From Actinomycetes bacterium (GTDB taxonomy: Bacteria > Actinomycetota > Actinomycetes > Mycobacteriales > Jatrophihabitantaceae), in assembly GCA_009780925.1 (NCBI GenBank), contig WQZC01000002.1, forward strand, positions 1 to 41,624: a stretch of 41,624 nt of DNA, written 5' to 3'. The notes beneath the pieces are model-generated. The model was given only the letters and a program-made list of their open reading frames with translations. It made no database searches and was not told the origin of the DNA. Below, one piece after another: positions 37,421 through 41,624 of this stretch. Position 1 is the stretch's first letter. Every line of letters starts with the position of its first letter. The position numbers and the translations under genes are program-made.

Positions 37421-39403
37421 TCAGCCGGCGGCGGTGTCCGTCGGCGTCGCCGCATGTGAGGTGGTTGGCGTCGTCGGTGGCTGGTAGGAGTAGATGGTCA
37501 GCACGATCGGCGTGTCCTGGGTGTAGCGCGTCCCCGGCGGCGGGCTCATCGACGCGACGATGTTGTTCAGCGCCGGATCCGAGGTGGGCACGATGCTTGG
37601 GGTCTGGATATTGCTCCAGCCCTGCGGCAGAAGGATGCCCATCGCGTCGTCGCGTGTCTTGCCGGTGACGTCGGGCAGCTTCTTGGTGCCGGTGGAGACC
37701 TTCAAGGTGATGTCCGAGCCCTCCGGCACCGGGTCGCTGCCGTACACGGGGCTCTGGCTCAGCACCTGGCCCGCCGGTTCGAAGCTGTCCACGTTCTGTC
37801 GAACCGGATTGAGCTTGGCGGCGGTGATGGCGGCGCTGGCGTCGTCCCAGCTCATGCCGGAGTAGTTCCCCACCGGGGCCGTCGGGGCCTTGCCGGTGGA
37901 GACCTTCAAGGTGATCTTCGTGCCCTCCGGCACCGGGTCGCCGAACGCGGGCGGGCTCTGCCCGATCACCGTGCCCGCCGGCTCGGTGCTGGCCACGTTC
38001 TGCTTGACCGGCACCAAGTTGGCGGCGGTGATGGCGGCGCTGGCGTCGTCCCAGCTCATGCCTTTGTAGTTCTGCACAGTGGCCATCGGGATCTTGTAGA
38101 CGGTGAGCGTGATCAATCCCTTGAGCGGGATCTTGTCCCCGGGCGCCGGGTCCTGGGTGCAGATGTTGCCCTCCGGGACGGTGATCGGGTCAGCGGCAGG
38201 GTCGGTGCGGCACGGACCGGTGGAGTCCTTCACATCCGCGATGTTGGTGAACCCCTCGTCGTGCAGTTTGGCCAGCGCGTTGCTCTGGGTCTGCCCGACC
38301 AGGGACGGGAGGGAATACGTCTTCGGCGAATCGGACTTGCCTAGGGCGACGTACGCCCACGCCCCGCCGCCGATCACCAACAACAGGGCGACCAGCACCG
38401 ACACCCAGATCAACGCCCCGCGCCGGCCGCTGTCCTCTTCCTCCAAGTCCAGGTCCGCGTCGGATTGGTGGCGACTGGGCAGGCCGGGGATGGGCCCCGG
38501 CGCCATCCGGGAGATCAGTTGGGTTTTCTCGGCGTCGGTGAGCGCCGTCTCGGCCTCCACCGGCCGAGCGGCCAGCGCCCGCAGCAGGTCGGAGCGCATC
38601 TCGCCGGCGGACTGGTAGCGGTTGAGCGGGTTCTTGGCGAGCGCTTTCATCACGATTGAATCCAGCGCGCGCGAGACCTCAGGGTTGGTCGCCGAGGGCA
38701 GCGCCGGGGTTTCCCGAACGTGCTGGTAGGCCACCGCCACCGGCGAGTCGCCTTGGAACGGCGGGTGCCCGGTGACCAGTTCGAACAGCAGGCAGCCCAC
38801 CGAGTAGACGTCCGAGCGGGCGTCCACCGGCTCGCCGCGCGCCTGTTCCGGCGACAGGTATTGGGCGGTACCGATCACCGCCGCGGTCTGGGTGACCGTG
38901 GCGGCGTCGTTCGACAGAGCGCGGGCGATGCCGAAATCCATCACCTTCACCGCGCCGGTGGTGGTGATCATGACGTTGCCCGGCTTGATGTCGCGGTGCA
39001 CTATGCCCATGCGGTGGCTGTAGTCCAGCGCGCCGCAGATGTCGGCGACGACCTCCATCGCGCGCTGCACCGGCAGCCGCCCCTCGGCGCGCAGCACGTC
39101 GCGCAGCGTGCGGCCTTGCACGTACTCCATCACTATGTATGGGATCGGGGCGTCGACGTAGCCGTCCTCGCCGGTGTCGTACACCGCGACGATGGATGGG
39201 TGGTTCAGTCCAGCGGCGGATTGCGCCTCGCGACGGAACCGGTTCAGGAACGTCTGGTCCCGGGCCAGGTCGGCGCGCAGGATCTTGATTGCGACCTCGC
39301 GACCGAGGCGCATGTCGCGACCGCGGTGCACCTCGGCCATCCCGCCGTAGCCGATGAGCTCGCCCACCTCATAGCGGTTGCCGATCAGTCCCGGCGTGGT
39401 CAT
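37421..39403 (-). CDS. pknB: PASTA-domain serine/threonine protein kinase
   Basis: 'YEVGELIGYGGMAEVHRGRDMRLGREVAIKIL', 'IVHRDIKPGNVMI', 'DFGIARAL', TM 'ALIWVSVLVALLLVIGGGAWAYVAL', about 4 PASTA domains. Confidence 0.96.
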   Translation of the reverse strand: MTTPGLIGNRYEVGELIGYGGMAEVHRGRDMRLGREVAIKILRADLARDQTFLNRFRREAQSAAGLNHPSIVAVYDTGEDGYVDAPIPYIVMEYVQGRTLRDVLRAEGRLPVQRAMEVVADICGALDYSHRMGIVHRDIKPGNVMITTTGAVKVMDFGIARALSNDAATVTQTAAVIGTAQYLSPEQARGEPVDARSDVYSVGCLLFELVTGHPPFQGDSPVAVAYQHVRETPALPSATNPEVSRALDSIVMKALAKNPLNRYQSAGEMRSDLLRALAARPVEAETALTDAEKTQLISRMAPGPIPGLPSRHQSDADLDLEEEDSGRRGALIWVSVLVALLLVIGGGAWAYVALGKSDSPKTYSLPSLVGQTQSNALAKLHDEGFTNIADVKDSTGPCRTDPAADPITVPEGNICTQDPAPGDKIPLKGLITLTVYKIPMATVQNYKGMSWDDASAAITAANLVPVKQNVASTEPAGTVIGQSPPAFGDPVPEGTKITLKVSTGKAPTAPVGNYSGMSWDDASAAITAAKLNPVRQNVDSFEPAGQVLSQSPVYGSDPVPEGSDITLKVSTGTKKLPDVTGKTRDDAMGILLPQGWSNIQTPSIVPTSDPALNNIVASMSPPPGTRYTQDTPIVLTIYSYQPPTTPTTSHAATPTDTAAG

Positions 39404-39493
39404 TGGTCTTCCTCACTGCTCATCGTCTGGCCCTTGCTACCCAATCTTTCAATACCGGATCCCCTGCGCACCAGGGGACTCGCATGGTTGATA

Positions 39494-40969
39494 TCACTTC
39501 GTGTCATTCAAGTAGGCCTGCATCACGGTGGCCGCGACGGGCGCCGCCGCCTCGCCGCCGGCGCTCTCGCTTCCCGTGACGCCCGCGTTCTCCAGCACCA
39601 CCGCGACCGCGATCGGGTGCGCGGTGTCGGTGGCGAAGCCGATGAACCAGGCGTGCGGGGCCAACTCGAAGTTACCTTGGGCGTCAACCGGGCCGTTGTC
39701 GGCGGTGCCCGTCTTGCCGCCCACGGTGTACCCCGCGATCGCCGCCTTGGTGCCAGTGCCCGAGGTCACGACGTGTTCCATCATCGCCTTCAGCTGCTCG
39801 TCCTGGCCCCGGGTGAGCACCGTGGACAGCTCCTGCGGCTGCGCCCGGCTGAGCACGGACAAGTTGGGGGCCTGCAGCTGGGCCACCAGATAGGGCCTCA
39901 TCAGCACGCCGTTGTTCTCCACGGCGGCGGCGATCATGGCCGCCTGCAGCGGGGTCAGCTGCACGCTGCGCTGTCCGATGCTGGCCTGGCCCAGTGCGGA
40001 ATCGTCGGGGATGTCCCCGACCGTGGAGCGGCCCACCGCGAGCGGCACGTGCCATGGCTGGTTGTCGATCCCGAATGCCGCCGCCTCCTCGGTGAGCGCT
40101 TGCTCGCCGAGTTGGATGCCGATGTTGGCGAACGCGGTGTTGCATGAGGTGGTTAGCGCGCTGTCCATCGAGTCGGTCTTGCCGTTGCCGCATTTCTCCC
40201 CGTTGAAGTTGGTCATCGTGCCGCCGTCCGGCAGATCCAGCACGGTGGGCGCGGGCACTTGGTCGGTCGGCTTGATCCCCGCCTTGAGAGCTGCGGCGGC
40301 GACCACCACCTTGAAGATCGATCCGGGCGGGTAGCTGGCCTGGAAGGCCCGGTTGAGCATCGGCGCGTTGTCGTCTTTGGTGAGCTTGGCCCAGGCCGTC
40401 CCGGCGCTGTCCGCGTTGTGCCCGGACAGCGTGTTCGGGTCGTAGGACGGCGAGGTGGCCGCGGCCAGGATCGCGCCGGTGGACGGATCGATGGCCACCA
40501 CCGCGCCGCGCCGTCCGGCCAGCGCCTGATAGGCGGCCTGTTGCGCGGCATCGTTGATGGTGAGGGTGACACTGCCGCCGGTCGGGTTGCGGCCGGTCAG
40601 CAGGTCGGTGAACCGGTTGGTGAGCAGCCGGTCGTCGGTGCCCGACAGCCATTCGTTCTCCGTTTGTTCGAGGGCGTCGGCTCCGTAGATGAATGAGTAG
40701 TACCCGGTGAGCGGCGCGTACACCGGGCCCTGCGGGTACTTGCGCTGGTATTTCAGCTCATCTTTGGTGGGAACCGATTCGGCGATCGGCGCCCCGTCCA
40801 CGACGATCTGCCCGCGTGGGTTGGAGTACTCGTTGAGCAGCACCCGACGGTTGTCCGGGTCGTTGCGGTAGGCGTTGCTCTTGACGACTTGAACGTAGTT
40901 GAGGTTGATCAGCAGCGCGAGCAGCAGCACCCCGACGGTGGCCGCGACGCGCCGGATCTGTCGGTTCAC
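39494..40969 (-). CDS. pbpA: Penicillin-binding protein (class B, PbpA-like)
   Basis: 'NRQIRRVAATVGVLLLALLINLNYVQV', SxxK 'YPPGSIFKVVVAAAAL', SxN-like 'SCNTAF', KTG 'GGKTGTADN'. GTG start 40969 overlaps rodA. Confidence 0.95.
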   Translation of the reverse strand: MNRQIRRVAATVGVLLLALLINLNYVQVVKSNAYRNDPDNRRVLLNEYSNPRGQIVVDGAPIAESVPTKDELKYQRKYPQGPVYAPLTGYYSFIYGADALEQTENEWLSGTDDRLLTNRFTDLLTGRNPTGGSVTLTINDAAQQAAYQALAGRRGAVVAIDPSTGAILAAATSPSYDPNTLSGHNADSAGTAWAKLTKDDNAPMLNRAFQASYPPGSIFKVVVAAAALKAGIKPTDQVPAPTVLDLPDGGTMTNFNGEKCGNGKTDSMDSALTTSCNTAFANIGIQLGEQALTEEAAAFGIDNQPWHVPLAVGRSTVGDIPDDSALGQASIGQRSVQLTPLQAAMIAAAVENNGVLMRPYLVAQLQAPNLSVLSRAQPQELSTVLTRGQDEQLKAMMEHVVTSGTGTKAAIAGYTVGGKTGTADNGPVDAQGNFELAPHAWFIGFATDTAHPIAVAVVLENAGVTGSESAGGEAAAPVAATVMQAYLNDTK

Positions 40970-41624
40970 GCCATGCTCCCAACTGCCGGCTGGGCCGGGG
41001 CCCGGGTCGGCACCGGGATCGGCGCTGGCCCGGGGTCGCGGCGGTCGGCGGGGCGGCGCGCCGAGTCCGACACGCGCAGCAGCAGCGCGAGCAGGATGTA
41101 GTTGGCCAGAAGCGCCGATCCGCCGTAGGACAGCCACGGGGTGACCAGCCCGGTCTGCGGCAGCAGCCGGGTCACCCCGGCCACCACGATGAACAGCTGC
41201 AGGCCGATCAGGAAGGACAGCCCGGCGGCCAGCAGCGTCCCGAACGAGTCGCGCACCGCCAGGCCGGCCGCGAATCCGCGCATGATGAGCACCGCGTAGA
41301 TCAGCAGCAGCGCGACCAGCCCGAACAGCCCGAGCTCCTCGCCGAAGGAGGAGATGATGAAGTCGCTGCGCGGCAGCGGCACCAGCTCCGGGTGGCCCGA
41401 GCCCAGCCCGGTGCCGAACATCCCACCGGTGCCGAGGCCGAACAACGATTGACGCATCTGGTCACCAGAGTCGGCGGTGAACACGTGTAGCCAGACGGTG
41501 ACGCGGGTGCGCACCGTGTCGAACATGCCGTATGCGAGGTAGGCGCCGCCGGTGAACAGCAGCAACCCGACGATCACCCAGCTGATCCGCTCGGTGGCCA
41601 CGTACAGCAGCACCAGAAACAGCC
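40966..41624 (-). CDS. rodA: RodA/FtsW-family cell-shape protein (N-terminal part outside window)
   Basis: 'GLGTGGMFGTGLGSGHPELVPLPRSDFIISSFGEELGLFGLVALLLIYAVLIMRGF', 'VAGVTRLLPQTGLVTPWLSYGGSALLANYILLALLLRVS'. Confidence 0.95.
   Translation of the reverse strand, partial: LFLVLLYVATERISWVIVGLLLFTGGAYLAYGMFDTVRTRVTVWLHVFTADSGDQMRQSLFGLGTGGMFGTGLGSGHPELVPLPRSDFIISSFGEELGLFGLVALLLIYAVLIMRGFAAGLAVRDSFGTLLAAGLSFLIGLQLFIVVAGVTRLLPQTGLVTPWLSYGGSALLANYILLALLLRVSDSARRPADRRDPGPAPIPVPTRAPAQPAVGSMA

Noticed and set aside
38720-40147. 475-aa plus-strand ORF opposite pknB/pbpA
   Set aside because: Antisense to a convincing kinase and PBP; His/Arg-rich low-information translation.

Overview
High-GC actinobacterial chromosomal window with about 27 supportable protein-coding genes and no rRNA, tRNA or CRISPR that I could recognise. 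Accessory surface locus (about 1-9.5 kb): a secreted 2.1-kDa-residue-class YD/RHS-repeat protein, a membrane-anchored NHL beta-propeller protein directly downstream, and a secreted CAP-like/Ig-like repeat protein. Housekeeping backbone (about 10.2-25.6 kb): glmS, type-2 ferredoxin-NADP reductase, acpS, nnr, an inserted VapBC-type toxin-antitoxin pair, metG, tatD, two tandem DUF348/G5 murein-hydrolase paralogs (RpfB-like, then SLT-like), rsmA/ksgA, a class E/F-like sortase, prs and glmU. Second surface locus (26.3-31.5 kb): an ECF sigma factor fused in one polypeptide to a ZAS-like zinc finger, a TM segment and a DUF11-like ectodomain, convergent with a 1111-aa DUF11-type surface protein ending in a non-canonical LPLLG sorting-like signal. 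Then a rhodanese lipoprotein, a LolA-like/ABC transporter operon divergent from a two-component system, and a pknB-pbpA-rodA cluster. Most interesting signals: (1) the split 'teneurin-like' YD-repeat plus NHL-propeller pair, with an N-terminal domain that looks like an amidase_3 fold lacking its metal ligands; (2) the one-protein sigma/anti-sigma/ectodomain sensor beside a matching surface protein; (3) a recurring pattern of short perfect tandem duplications at gene ends and inside genes. All family calls are by eye from translated motifs; no searches were run.
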